DNA of 64,000 nucleotides from Vibrio sp. SCSIO 43136 (GTDB taxonomy: Bacteria; Pseudomonadota; Gammaproteobacteria; Enterobacterales; Vibrionaceae). This document shows, in pieces, positions 39,499 through 48,501 of this stretch. The stretch is from assembly GCF_023716565.1 (NCBI RefSeq), contig NZ_CP071848.1:496001-560000 (forward strand), in the 5' to 3' direction. The translations under genes and the position numbers were made by a program. The notes under the pieces are model-generated. The model was not told the DNA's origin. It ran no database searches and was given only the letters and a program-made list of their open reading frames with translations. Position 1 is the first letter of the stretch, and each line of letters opens with the position of its first letter.

Positions 39499-41166
39499 TT
39501 ACTTAGCGATACGCTTGTACTTGATGCGGTGAGGTTCCGCCGCTTGAGCACCCAGCGTCTGTTTCAGCCACTCAGTGTACTCAGTGTAGTTACCTTCGTA
39601 GAAGTTCACTTGGCCTTCATCGCGGTAGTCAAGGATATGCGTTGCGATACGGTCTAGGAACCAACGGTCGTGCGAGATAACCATGGCACAACCTGGGAAC
39701 TCTAGCAGTGCTTCTTCAAGTGCACGTAGGGTTTCAACGTCAAGGTCGTTGGTTGGTTCATCGAGTAGCAGTACGTTGCCGCCAGTCTTAAGCAGTTTCG
39801 CTAGATGGACACGGTTACGCTCACCACCAGAAAGGTCACCGATAAGCTTCTGCTGATCGTTGCCTTTGAAGTTAAAGCGAGAGCAGTACGCGCGTGCTGG
39901 GATCTCAAAGTTGTTGATCTTGATGATATCAGCGCCTTCAGAGATCTCTTGGAATACCGTTTTGCTGTCATCCATAGAGTCACGGAACTGATCAACAGAG
40001 GCCAGTTTCACGGTTTCACCCACATCGATGGTGCCTGAATCCGCTTGCTCAGTGCCACTTAGCATCTTAAATAGGGTTGATTTACCCGCACCGTTAGCAC
40101 CTACGATACCCACGATAGCACCCTTCGGCATGCTAAATGATAGGTCGTCGATAAGAACGCGATCACCAAATGATTTGGTCAGGTTGCTTACTTCGATAAC
40201 CTTGTCACCTAGACGCTCACCTGGTGGGATGAACAGTTCGTTGGTTTCGTTACGCTTCTGGTGATCGCCGCTTTGTAGCTCTTCAAAGCGCGCCATACGT
40301 GCTTTAGATTTCGCTTGGCGACCTTTAGGGTTTTGACGAACCCACTCAAGTTCTTTCTCGATGGTTTTTTGACGAGCTTTCTCTTGAGACGCTTCTTGTT
40401 TCAGACGCGCATCTTTCTGCTCAAGCCATGAGGTGTAGTTACCTTCCCATGGGATACCTTCACCACGGTCAAGCTCTAGAATCCAGCCAGCTGCGTTATC
40501 TAGGAAGTAACGGTCGTGCGTGATTGCCACAACAGTACCGGTGTAATCCACTAGGAAGCGCTCAAGCCACGCAACAGATTCTGCATCCAGGTGGTTGGTT
40601 GGTTCGTCAAGAAGCAGCATATCTGGCTTCTCAAGCAGTAGGCGACAGATAGCTACACGACGACGCTCACCACCAGAAAGATGTTCGATCTTCGCATCCC
40701 ACTCAGGAAGACGTAGTGCTTCAGCGGCACGCTCTAGAGAGTTCTCTAGGTTGTGACCATCTTTTGCTTGGATAAGTGCTTCAAGCTCACCTTGCTCTTT
40801 TGCTAGGGCATCGAAGTCTGCATCAGGTTCTGCATAAGCTGCGTATACTGCGTCTAGACGAGACATCGCACCAGCAACGTCTGCAACCGCTTCTTCAACG
40901 ATTTCACGCACAGTTTTAGATTCGTCAAGCACAGGTTCCTGAGGTAGGTAACCAACGTTTAGACCAGGTTGCGGACGCGCTTCACCATCGATATCAGTAT
41001 CGATACCAGCCATGATGCGTAGCAGAGTAGATTTACCTGCACCGTTTAGACCCAAAACACCGATTTTAGCGCCTGGGAAGAAGCTTAGAGAAATGTCCTT
41101 AAGGATCTGACGCTTTGGTGGAACAATCTTGCTCACACGCGACATGGTATAGACGTATTCAGCCAT
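39499..41166 (-). CDS. ettA: Energy-dependent translational throttle protein EttA
   Basis: An ABC-F ATPase that binds the ribosomal E site and links the first peptide bond to the ATP/ADP ratio. The 555-residue protein has two ABC domains: Walker A GLNGAGKST (near 39) with signature LSGGERRR, and GANGAGKST (near 355) with LSGGERNR. Between them is the linker that includes the charged helical hairpin. There are no membrane segments. Length equals E. coli EttA. Confidence 0.96.
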   Translation of the reverse strand: MAEYVYTMSRVSKIVPPKRQILKDISLSFFPGAKIGVLGLNGAGKSTLLRIMAGIDTDIDGEARPQPGLNVGYLPQEPVLDESKTVREIVEEAVADVAGAMSRLDAVYAAYAEPDADFDALAKEQGELEALIQAKDGHNLENSLERAAEALRLPEWDAKIEHLSGGERRRVAICRLLLEKPDMLLLDEPTNHLDAESVAWLERFLVDYTGTVVAITHDRYFLDNAAGWILELDRGEGIPWEGNYTSWLEQKDARLKQEASQEKARQKTIEKELEWVRQNPKGRQAKSKARMARFEELQSGDHQKRNETNELFIPPGERLGDKVIEVSNLTKSFGDRVLIDDLSFSMPKGAIVGIVGANGAGKSTLFKMLSGTEQADSGTIDVGETVKLASVDQFRDSMDDSKTVFQEISEGADIIKINNFEIPARAYCSRFNFKGNDQQKLIGDLSGGERNRVHLAKLLKTGGNVLLLDEPTNDLDVETLRALEEALLEFPGCAMVISHDRWFLDRIATHILDYRDEGQVNFYEGNYTEYTEWLKQTLGAQAAEPHRIKYKRIAK

Positions 41167-41461
41167 TGCCGATCTTTCCTATGTATACGAAAAAATAATG
41201 GCATATTTTAACCCAGCAGGTCAGGAATGTCAGGGGAAGGTGAGGTTTTTTATCAAGGTTACATTTTGTCTCAATGTTAAGGGAACCAAGCTGGCAAAAT
41301 TGGGGTCAGCAAGTAACAGCTGTAATTAAACCACTTTAGTCTTGAGTTACCGCTAAACTTAGTTTTGAATGGTCGAACAGGGAAAATCTATTCGATATCA
41401 AATAAAAACATTGCCACTTCGATGATTAACAATAAAGGCGATGCGACAAAAGGAAAAAACT

Positions 41462-43381
41462 ATGCGTCAGGCATTCTATGGATTGGGCTTATTACTAAGC
41501 TCTTTTGCTGCAACTTCTAGTGCAATCGGAAGTGAAGACATGCTCCAGCAGCAAAGGGATTGGTATGATCAAGCCCAGGATTTACTCGATAAAAAACAGC
41601 TCTCTCAATATCAATCGCTTCGGTCTAAGATAGCAGATTACCCGCTCACACCTTATGTGGACTATCGAGCCTTTTTGCTTGAGTTAGACCAAAAAACACC
41701 TGCTGAAGTCGAAAAGTTCCAAAAACAATATTATGAGTTCCCATTTTCTAAACGCATCCGTGCTAACTATCTCGACCAGCTCGCCGCGGACAAACAGTGG
41801 GATACCATTCATCAGTACCAAACTCAGTTGCCAAGAGGCGAGACCTATCAATGCTATTTCTATACTGCGAAACTAAAGCACGGCCAGCAGTCTCAAGCCT
41901 TTGCAGGGGCAGATAAGCTGTGGCTGAGTGGAAATAGTGTCAGCAAAGCTTGTGATGAGCTATTTGCTCAATGGAAAGCGGCAGGGAAACTCAGTGATGA
42001 TAAAATTCTTGAGCGTATTTTGCTGGCTTTTGAAGCTCGTAGCGGTGGTTTAGTTAAGTACCTAGAACGTCAACTCAACGATGATGCCCCAGGAGAATTT
42101 GCGGTTGAGCTCTACAACCGGCCTCAAGAAGTGGGCAAGTTTGCTAAAAAGCAGTACGTGACGCCGTACAATCAAAAGTTGTCTATGCTGGCGCTCAAGC
42201 GTTTAGCTCGCAGTAACCCCAAAGCTGCGATTGAGCAGTTTGACTTGGTCGTGTCAGGACAAAAACTCACGGCCAAGCAAAAACAAGGCCTGTATGACAA
42301 TATTGCCAGCCGTATCATGGGGTCAGAGGAGCCAGAGCTGCAAAAATGGCGGGACAAGGCTCTGGCGTACACATCAAATGATCGCTTGGTCGAGCGACGT
42401 ATTCGTATGTCCCTACGAGAAGCGGATTGGAACAGCGTTGAAACTTGGATTGCTCGTTTATCGACCAAAGAGCGCAGTAAATACCGTTGGCAATATTGGT
42501 TGGCGCGGGTTGAGTTGGAGAGTGGTCGTGAAAGTGCCGCAACGCAGCGTTTAGAGGCTATTGTGGGTAAGCGCCACTATTATAGTGTCGCAGCGGCGCA
42601 AACCTTAGGTAAGCCCATTGAGTTTGATATTTTGAGGACCAGTGCTGACCTGTCCGTCCTTAAAGCACATCAGTCTACCTTAGATCGCGTTGAAGAGCTG
42701 ATTGCTGTGGACAAGATTGCCGCAGCAAAAAATGAATGGAATTGGCTTTTGATGCGTTCAGATCAGGCGCAAAAAAATGCCTTAGCCAAATACGCAGCGC
42801 AGCAGCGCTGGCACCACCTGACCGTTAAAGCGTCGATCAATGCCAAATTGTGGGACGATATCTATCTTCGTTTCCCATTGGCGCACCGCTGGTGGTTTAA
42901 CTTCTACGGCGAGAAGCATCAAGTTGAGCCGTTGACATTGTTGTCGCTTGCTCGTCAAGAAAGTGCGCTGGATGCAGAAGCTCGCTCATCGGTCGGAGCT
43001 CGGGGCATCATGCAGATCATGCCTGATACGGCTAAGGAAACCGCCAGACGTTATGATATTAGTTACCGAGGCCCTAAAGAGCTTTACTCAGTGCAGAAGA
43101 ATATTGAAATTGGTAGTCGTTATTTAGGCAGCCTGCTCAAGCAGTATGATGGCAACCGTATTTATGCGTTTGCCGCCTATAACGCAGGCCCTCATCGAGT
43201 GAAGTCTTGGCGCAAGATCAGCGACAACAAACTCGATGTATATGCGTTCATTGAGTCGATCCCTTTCAATGAAACCCGTGGTTATGTGCAAAATGTGTTG
43301 ATGTTTGAGTCATATTATCGTTACTTGACTGATACCCAAGGTGAGTTCTTATCGGCAAAAGAGCGCAGCGCAACTTATTGA
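41462..43381 (+). CDS. slt: Soluble lytic murein transglycosylase Slt
   Basis: A periplasmic enzyme that cleaves peptidoglycan to 1,6-anhydro-MurNAc products. I use ATG 41462 (639 residues), with AAGGA upstream; an in-frame start at 41441 is less likely. A signal peptide ends near ATSSAIG. A long helical superhelix (U and L domains) fills 30-480 and the C-terminal lysozyme-like domain has catalytic Glu500 (RQESALD) and GARGIMQIMP. trpR follows as in E. coli. Confidence 0.95.
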   Translation: MRQAFYGLGLLLSSFAATSSAIGSEDMLQQQRDWYDQAQDLLDKKQLSQYQSLRSKIADYPLTPYVDYRAFLLELDQKTPAEVEKFQKQYYEFPFSKRIRANYLDQLAADKQWDTIHQYQTQLPRGETYQCYFYTAKLKHGQQSQAFAGADKLWLSGNSVSKACDELFAQWKAAGKLSDDKILERILLAFEARSGGLVKYLERQLNDDAPGEFAVELYNRPQEVGKFAKKQYVTPYNQKLSMLALKRLARSNPKAAIEQFDLVVSGQKLTAKQKQGLYDNIASRIMGSEEPELQKWRDKALAYTSNDRLVERRIRMSLREADWNSVETWIARLSTKERSKYRWQYWLARVELESGRESAATQRLEAIVGKRHYYSVAAAQTLGKPIEFDILRTSADLSVLKAHQSTLDRVEELIAVDKIAAAKNEWNWLLMRSDQAQKNALAKYAAQQRWHHLTVKASINAKLWDDIYLRFPLAHRWWFNFYGEKHQVEPLTLLSLARQESALDAEARSSVGARGIMQIMPDTAKETARRYDISYRGPKELYSVQKNIEIGSRYLGSLLKQYDGNRIYAFAAYNAGPHRVKSWRKISDNKLDVYAFIESIPFNETRGYVQNVLMFESYYRYLTDTQGEFLSAKERSATY

Positions 43382-43483
43382 TTAACGCTACCATCCCGCC
43401 GACTAGCGTTGACCAGATCTTGGTAATCGCTTCGTTGGCGGGTAAACTTAGCTGGAATTCATATCTTTATTGGACGGCAATCC

Positions 43484-43792
43484 ATGTCAAAATCGCCTGA
43501 CTATTCTGAGTGGCAAGATCTTCTTAATCTGGTTAAACACGCCAGCGACAGCGAGCAGCACGAGATGCTATTAACCATGCTAATGACGCCTGATGAGCGA
43601 GATGCGCTGGTGGCACGAGTGAATATCCTGCATGAACTCTTAGCTGGAGACATGTCTCAGCGTCAGATCAGTCAGATGTTAGGAGTAGGTATTGCAACCA
43701 TTACTCGCGGTTCAAATGAGTTGAAAGGAAAGTCAGTGCAGGAGAGACAGCAGCTTCAATCTCTGTTGGAATCACAGCTCGAAGAAAAGTAG
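43484..43792 (+). CDS. trpR: Trp operon repressor TrpR
   Basis: A small dimeric repressor that binds tryptophan and trp operators. The 102-residue all-helical protein has the helix-turn-helix MSQRQISQMLGVGIATITRGSNEL. Length is slightly under the 108 of E. coli. Order slt-trpR-yjjX matches E. coli. I found no clear self-operator upstream. Confidence 0.95.
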   Translation: MSKSPDYSEWQDLLNLVKHASDSEQHEMLLTMLMTPDERDALVARVNILHELLAGDMSQRQISQMLGVGIATITRGSNELKGKSVQERQQLQSLLESQLEEK

Positions 43793-43805
43793 CGCCAGTT
43801 TTATA

Positions 43806-43843
43806 AGAGACCGACTCCTATTGAAATGGGGTCGGTCTTTTAG
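43806..43843 (+). terminator. Terminator of trpR
   Basis: Stem AGACCGACTCC / GGGGTCGGTCT with TTTTA after it. Confidence 0.75.
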
Positions 43844-43870
43844 ATTCTGGCTCGCACAAACTCAATCTGA

Positions 43871-44386
43871 TTAAAACAGATCTGGGTTAGTGAAGGGGAT
43901 CAGCGCCAAAATCAATGCCTGATGATAAACCGAACTGCGGGTTAGCTGGTTTTGAGTGAGTAACCCAATGGCCCCACCTTTTTGCTTGATGTTTTCGGTG
44001 GCAAAGGTCTCATCCATTACATCACCAAGTTCTTTGCCGAGTCTTAATTGCTCTAACACCTTTGGTGGCAGCATCAAGCTGGCACTGCGTGACTCACCTC
44101 GCTTGTGGGCATCTTCAATGATCATCCAAGCGAAAGTTGCGTCACCATCAAGTCCAGCTTCAAGGCCGACATAAAAATCAGCGTCAGAACATGCAAGTTT
44201 TGCGTTGCGAATACGATTTATCGCACCGAGCTTAGTCTCTTCATTAGTCATCGGTTGATCAGCGACCTCGCTGGCCACCGACACGCCTTCAAAAATAAAG
44301 GTTTGCTCAGGCATTGCCTGCTCAAACGCTGTGGTCACAGCGTTGATTTTGGCAGGATTTAAAGAAGCAACAATCACACGTTTCAT
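43871..44386 (-). CDS. yjjX: Inosine/xanthosine triphosphatase YjjX
   Basis: A nucleotide house-cleaning enzyme that hydrolyses ITP and XTP. The 171-residue protein has VASLNPAKINAV at the N-terminus, GVSVASEVADQPMTNEET near 35, and the catalytic DFYVGLEAGLDGD near 77, typical of the ITPase/NTPase fold. It begins three bases after the pheA stop, so here it is in the pheA transcription unit, while in E. coli it stands next to trpR alone. Confidence 0.93.
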   Translation of the reverse strand: MKRVIVASLNPAKINAVTTAFEQAMPEQTFIFEGVSVASEVADQPMTNEETKLGAINRIRNAKLACSDADFYVGLEAGLDGDATFAWMIIEDAHKRGESRSASLMLPPKVLEQLRLGKELGDVMDETFATENIKQKGGAIGLLTQNQLTRSSVYHQALILALIPFTNPDLF

Positions 44387-44389
44387 GGC

Positions 44390-45562
44390 TTACTCTGACA
44401 TCTTAACTTGAGTGGCTTGGATGTTTTCACTTGGGTAGCAGCCGAGCACTTTTAGGTGGCGAGTTAGTTTGGTCAACTCATTGATAGCGTGTTGCATTCC
44501 CTCAGACTCAAGGTGCGCTTCAAGGTCGACGTAAAACATCTCCTCCCAAGGGTTACCCATGATTGGGCGTGACTCTAGTTTGGTCATATTGATACCGTAA
44601 CGCTGCAATACCAGCAGTGACTCAACCAAAGAGCCCGCTTCTTGCGAAGTCGACATGATCAGCGTAGTTTTCGCCGGGATCTGCATCGAGACATCGACAG
44701 GCTTGCGAGCCACGACGATAAATCGAGTGTGGTTTTCTGTTTGGTTGGCAATGTTTCCTTGGATAGGCTGTAAGCCATAAAGCTTGCCACTAGATGCGTT
44801 GCCAATTGCAGCCACTTCAGGACTGTCGAGATCTTTGACCTTTTTCATCGCATCTGCGGTACTTGCACATGACTCAAGGGTGACGCCATCGAGACGGCTC
44901 AAGAACTCGCTACATTGTTGGTGTGGCTGCGGATGTGAGTAAAGGGTTTTAATTTGTTCAAGGCGCACTTCGCTGTTTGCTAGTAGGCAGTGTTCAATCG
45001 GCTGGGTGATCTCACCAACGATGTATAAAGTGGTATGCTGCAATAGGTCATAGACTTCGTTGATCGAACCCGAGCTGGTGTTTTCAATTGGCAGTACACC
45101 GTAGTCGGCGTGACCTGACTCAACGGTTTGAGCTACCTCTTTGAAGTGATCACAACTCAGCTCGATAAGTTCAGTATTGCGACGGCTAAAGTACTGACGA
45201 CTGGCAAGATGTGAGTAGGAACCACTCGACCCCAAGAAAGCGACACGAGCCAGCGGTTTACGGCTCAATGCAGGGTTGAGCAGGTTTTGCAGGTAGGCTT
45301 GCTGCAACAGAACAGAGTCTTCAATGATGGTATGGAAAATCTTGGTAATGTACTGGGCGTCGAGCTCGTACTTATCTTTGCCATTATTTATTAGTTTGAC
45401 CAGTAGCTCTTGCTCTCGCTTGGCGTCTCGCACTGGTTTGGAAGTTTCCACTTTGCTTTTTGCAACTTCGATACTCAGCTCACGTCGTTCTGAAAGTAGG
45501 CTAAGCAGCTGATCGTCCAGCTCATTTAAGCGCAAGCGGATATCATTAAGTCTGTCTGTCAT
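44390..45562 (-). CDS. pheA: Bifunctional chorismate mutase / prephenate dehydratase
   Basis: It makes prephenate from chorismate and then phenylpyruvate, on the path to phenylalanine. I use ATG 45562 (390 residues, MTDRLNDIRLRLNELDDQ). A longer frame would run into the leader region. N-terminal AroQ mutase helices cover about 1-95. The dehydratase domain follows (RVAFLGSSGSYSHLA), with a C-terminal ACT domain holding the Phe-binding ESRP (near 330). Upstream are a Phe-rich leader peptide and an attenuator. Confidence 0.96.
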   Translation of the reverse strand: MTDRLNDIRLRLNELDDQLLSLLSERRELSIEVAKSKVETSKPVRDAKREQELLVKLINNGKDKYELDAQYITKIFHTIIEDSVLLQQAYLQNLLNPALSRKPLARVAFLGSSGSYSHLASRQYFSRRNTELIELSCDHFKEVAQTVESGHADYGVLPIENTSSGSINEVYDLLQHTTLYIVGEITQPIEHCLLANSEVRLEQIKTLYSHPQPHQQCSEFLSRLDGVTLESCASTADAMKKVKDLDSPEVAAIGNASSGKLYGLQPIQGNIANQTENHTRFIVVARKPVDVSMQIPAKTTLIMSTSQEAGSLVESLLVLQRYGINMTKLESRPIMGNPWEEMFYVDLEAHLESEGMQHAINELTKLTRHLKVLGCYPSENIQATQVKMSE

Positions 45563-45576
45563 TGAATTATCCCTAT

Positions 45577-45603
45577 AAAAAAAGCCTCCGCTTGGGAGGC
45601 TTT
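45577..45603 (-). terminator. pheA attenuator
   Basis: Stem AAGCCTCC / GGAGGCTT with a short loop and, on the minus strand, seven U. It lies between pheL and pheA, 15 bases before the pheA start. Confidence 0.88.
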
Positions 45604-45648
45604 CTGTTCGTTTTTGATTTATTTCTTTAACGAGCAAGCCTCTACCGA

Positions 45649-45696
45649 TCAGCAGCTAAAAAAGAAATCAAAAAAGAACAGGTTAGTGTGTGTCAT
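45649..45696 (-). CDS. pheL: pheA leader peptide
   Basis: A 15-codon ORF, MTHTNLFFFDFFFSC, with six Phe codons. It matches the pattern of the E. coli phe leader. Ribosome stalling at the Phe codons when charged tRNA-Phe is scarce would block the attenuator at 45577-45603. AGGAAAA lies upstream of its ATG. Too short for standard callers. Confidence 0.93.
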   Translation of the reverse strand: MTHTNLFFFDFFFSC

Positions 45697-45754
45697 CTGT
45701 TTTCCTATGTCAGGTCTCTACTCACAATAAGCGGCAGGCAATATGTCGTCAAGT

Positions 45755-45782
45755 AAAAAAATGGCACCCTATTGGGTGCCAA
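45755..45782 (-). terminator. Terminator of raiA
   Basis: Stem TGGCACCC / GGGTGCCA; on the minus strand it ends in seven U. It separates raiA from the phe leader. Confidence 0.85.
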
Positions 45783-45819
45783 AGAGAATTGTTTACCTAA
45801 GCGGACTAGGTCCTAATCA

Positions 45820-46167
45820 TTATTCCTCAAGTTCTGCTTCTACTTCTGGTTGCTCTGGAACTTCTGCGTGCGTTGCACGACGTGCTTCTGGTTTATGGCG
45901 CAGTTTGTTTAGTTGTCTCTCCAGTTTCTGCTCGGTTTCATTAACTGCGGCATATAAATCTTCATGGGTAGCGGACGCAACAAGTTGACCTTTTGGCACG
46001 GAAATAATTGCCTCAAACTTCATCTTCTTGTTCGGTTCTTCGCTGATGCTGGATTGGCAGCCAATGATGTCTACTTGCCATTTTTCCAGTTTCTTAAATT
46101 TGCTCTCGATGTGCGATCGGATTGCAGAGGTGATTTCGATGTTTTTACCAGTGATGTTTACTTTCAT
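45820..46167 (-). CDS. raiA: Ribosome-associated inhibitor RaiA
   Basis: A stationary-phase and cold-stress factor that binds the 30S decoding centre and blocks translation. The 115-residue protein shows MKVNITGKNIEITSAIRSHIESKFKKLEKW, the beta-alpha-beta-beta-beta-alpha fold of the HPF family, and an acidic C-terminal tail (EVPEQPEVEAELEE) typical of RaiA rather than short HPF. AGGA lies before the ATG. A near-perfect CRP box lies 67-82 bp upstream. Confidence 0.95.
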   Translation of the reverse strand: MKVNITGKNIEITSAIRSHIESKFKKLEKWQVDIIGCQSSISEEPNKKMKFEAIISVPKGQLVASATHEDLYAAVNETEQKLERQLNKLRHKPEARRATHAEVPEQPEVEAELEE

Positions 46168-46233
46168 AAGCGTTTTTCCTCTGTGTCATCCCTCATGGGT
46201 TAACTCCAGATTACTGTTTGAATGATAAAAAAA

Positions 46234-46249
46234 TGTGATCTAAATCACT
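46234..46249. promoter_or_regulatory. CRP box upstream of raiA
   Basis: TGTGATCTAAATCACT matches TGTGA-N6-TCACA at nine of ten defined bases, with AAA and ATTT flanks typical of strong sites. Centre is about 74 bp before the raiA ATG. cAMP-CRP control would tie ribosome hibernation to carbon status. Confidence 0.75.
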
Positions 46250-46497
46250 ATTTGGAAGGGGTTTTTCGAGGTTGAAATTAAATGTGATCTTTCGCAAATC
46301 TTGTTTAAGTTTCTGACGAAATAGCTTGTGGTCGAAGCAAAAGTCATTAGATTGGGAAGAGTAGCAAGCTAAAAACCCTCTGTTTTTGGTGACTTTTTAC
46401 AGCCTAAAAAAGAGAGTGGTTAAAAGCTGTTCGCTAAATTAATGTGAAGTTGATCGTATTGATTTTGTGGCAGTCGTTTGCTCACTTTACTGATCAT

Positions 46498-46534
46498 AAA
46501 AAAACGCTCACCTCCAAGAGGTGAGCGTTTTTAT
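46498..46534 (-). terminator. Terminator of bamD
   Basis: Stem AACGCTCACCTC / GAGGTGAGCGTT with A and T runs at either side. Confidence 0.88.
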
Positions 46535-46552
46535 TTTGTATTGAGCAAAAGG

Positions 46553-47278
46553 TTAAATCGGGTTTAACTCGATCATTTTTTGCGTGCGAGCTGCGGCATC
46601 TTCTAAACCCAGCTCCTGGTATGCTTTTAGCTGAAGCTTAAGTGATTGGCGCGCTGCAACCGTATCTGGGTAGGTTTTTTGTAGCTCTTGGCAGCGGTTG
46701 ATGGCTGCAATCCATGCTTCACGACGAATATAGAAATCAGCCGTGGCTAAATCGTATTCCGCTAAGCGGTTTTTAAGCGCAAGCATGCGTTTTTGCGCAT
46801 CTGCTGCAAACTCGCTGTTCGGATAACGTTGTAGTAGGCGTTTGAAGTCGTTGAATGCTGCTTTAACAGGCTCTGGATCTCGATCGCTACGCTCAACATT
46901 AAAGATGTCATGCATAAAGTTACGGTCTTGCGCCATATGGGTTAGACCACGCATGTACAAAACCCAATCGGTTTTCTCATGAGTCGGGTTTAGGCGTAAA
47001 AAGCGCTCAATCGTTGCAAGGCCAAGCGGAAGATCGTTGTTCTTGTAGTAGACATAAATCAGGTCTAACTGAACCTGCTCGGTGTAAGCACCGAAAGGAT
47101 AACGGGAATCCAACGCTTCTAGTCGTTCGATGGCAGTACGCCAGTTACCAGTTTGAAGGGCGGCTTTTGCTTCTCCGTACAACTCTGCGGGAGGCACATC
47201 AGGCACAATTTCCTTGCTGCTTGAGCAACCGAACAAAAGTCCGAGCATCAGCAAGCCTGATAAAGTCTGCTTTTTCAT
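46553..47278 (-). CDS. bamD: Outer membrane assembly lipoprotein BamD
   Basis: An essential part of the BAM complex that folds outer-membrane barrels. The 241-residue precursor has a lipoprotein signal with lipobox LFGC (Cys18), followed by five TPR-like helix pairs (LYGEAKAALQTGNWRTAIERLEALDSRYPFG, and so on). The SRYPFGAYTEQVQLDLIYVYYK segment is highly typical. It is divergent from rluD, as in E. coli. Confidence 0.96.
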   Translation of the reverse strand: MKKQTLSGLLMLGLLFGCSSSKEIVPDVPPAELYGEAKAALQTGNWRTAIERLEALDSRYPFGAYTEQVQLDLIYVYYKNNDLPLGLATIERFLRLNPTHEKTDWVLYMRGLTHMAQDRNFMHDIFNVERSDRDPEPVKAAFNDFKRLLQRYPNSEFAADAQKRMLALKNRLAEYDLATADFYIRREAWIAAINRCQELQKTYPDTVAARQSLKLQLKAYQELGLEDAAARTQKMIELNPI

Positions 47279-47520
47279 ATCAGCGGTGGGTTCCTTGCAA
47301 TAATAATTTCTTCACCATCCGTTACATCTTCACCTATAACGGATACAATGGCTAATTAAACCATTTTATCCATACCAGTGGCTAGAGGCTGTTTGTCTTT
47401 ATAATTTGAACTGAGCGCTGTTCAGAGCAAAAAAGTATTGAGACATCTAAGTTCACTTCAGGTGTTTGCCGTAAGGCACAACATGCACTGTTAGTCCCGC
47501 AGTAGAAGAAAAAGTTCGAT

Positions 47521-48498
47521 ATGGCGCAGCAAATTGAATTAACCAGTATTGTAAAACCAAGCCAACTTGGCCAACGTCTAGACCAGGCGGTGGCAGAGCT
47601 GTTTGGTGATTATTCACGTTCCAGACTCAAGGAGTGGTTGCTGGATGGTAAAATCAAGGTTGATGGTACCGTAATAAGCAAAGCACGACATAAAGTGATG
47701 GGCGGCGAAGAAATCGTTCTGCTTGCTGAGCTTGAAGACGAAGAGCGTTGGGAAGCGCAAGACATCCCACTTGATATCGTATTTGAAGACGATGATATTA
47801 TTGTCATCAACAAACCACGTGATTTCGTGGTTCACCCAGGTGCAGGAACACCAGATGGTACAGTGCTCAACGCACTGCTTCACCATTACCCACAAATTGC
47901 CGAGGTGCCGCGAGCAGGTATCGTACATCGTCTCGATAAAGACACGACCGGTCTTATGGTCGTTGCTAAGACGGTTCCGGCTCAAACACGTTTAGTTCGT
48001 GCACTTCAAAAGCGTAGAATTACTCGTGAGTATGAAGCAATTGCTATTGGTCGCATGACCGCAGGTGGCATGGTGGATAAGCCAATTGGCCGTCACTCGA
48101 CGAAACGTACGCTAATGGCAGTGAATGAACTGGGTAAACCAGCTGTAACGCATTATCGAGTAGCTGAGCATTTCCGTGAACACACACGTATTCGTCTGCG
48201 TTTAGAAACGGGACGTACTCACCAGATCCGTGTTCACATGGCTTACTTGCAGCATCCACTATTAGGCGATATTGCATACGGTGGTCGTGCGCGTATTCCT
48301 CGTGGTGCAACTCAAGAGTTGACTGATCATATTCGTGCATTCGACCGTCAAGCACTTCACGCTGTGATGCTTAAGTTTGAGCACCCAGTTACAAGGGAAG
48401 AGGTAGAATTCCACGCACCTGTGCCTGACGATATGATTGAGATGGCGGAAGCTCTTCGTCAAGATGTTCGCGATAACGGGCTAGAAGAAGAGTATTAA
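47521..48498 (+). CDS. rluD: 23S rRNA pseudouridine synthase RluD
   Basis: The enzyme makes pseudouridines 1911, 1915 and 1917 in helix 69 of 23S rRNA. The 325-residue protein has an N-terminal S4 RNA-binding domain (about 15-80) and the RluA-type catalytic motif HRLDKDTTG with nucleophile Asp139, as in E. coli. pgeF starts three bases after its stop, so they are co-transcribed. Confidence 0.97.
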   Translation: MAQQIELTSIVKPSQLGQRLDQAVAELFGDYSRSRLKEWLLDGKIKVDGTVISKARHKVMGGEEIVLLAELEDEERWEAQDIPLDIVFEDDDIIVINKPRDFVVHPGAGTPDGTVLNALLHHYPQIAEVPRAGIVHRLDKDTTGLMVVAKTVPAQTRLVRALQKRRITREYEAIAIGRMTAGGMVDKPIGRHSTKRTLMAVNELGKPAVTHYRVAEHFREHTRIRLRLETGRTHQIRVHMAYLQHPLLGDIAYGGRARIPRGATQELTDHIRAFDRQALHAVMLKFEHPVTREEVEFHAPVPDDMIEMAEALRQDVRDNGLEEEY

Positions 48499-48501
48499 GC
48501 A

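Larger units (their letters stand above)
46168..46552. other. Intergenic region between raiA and bamD
   Basis: The 385 bp hold the raiA promoter with its CRP box, a further TGTGATC half-site near 46281, and the bamD terminator. No gene is visible. Confidence 0.5.
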
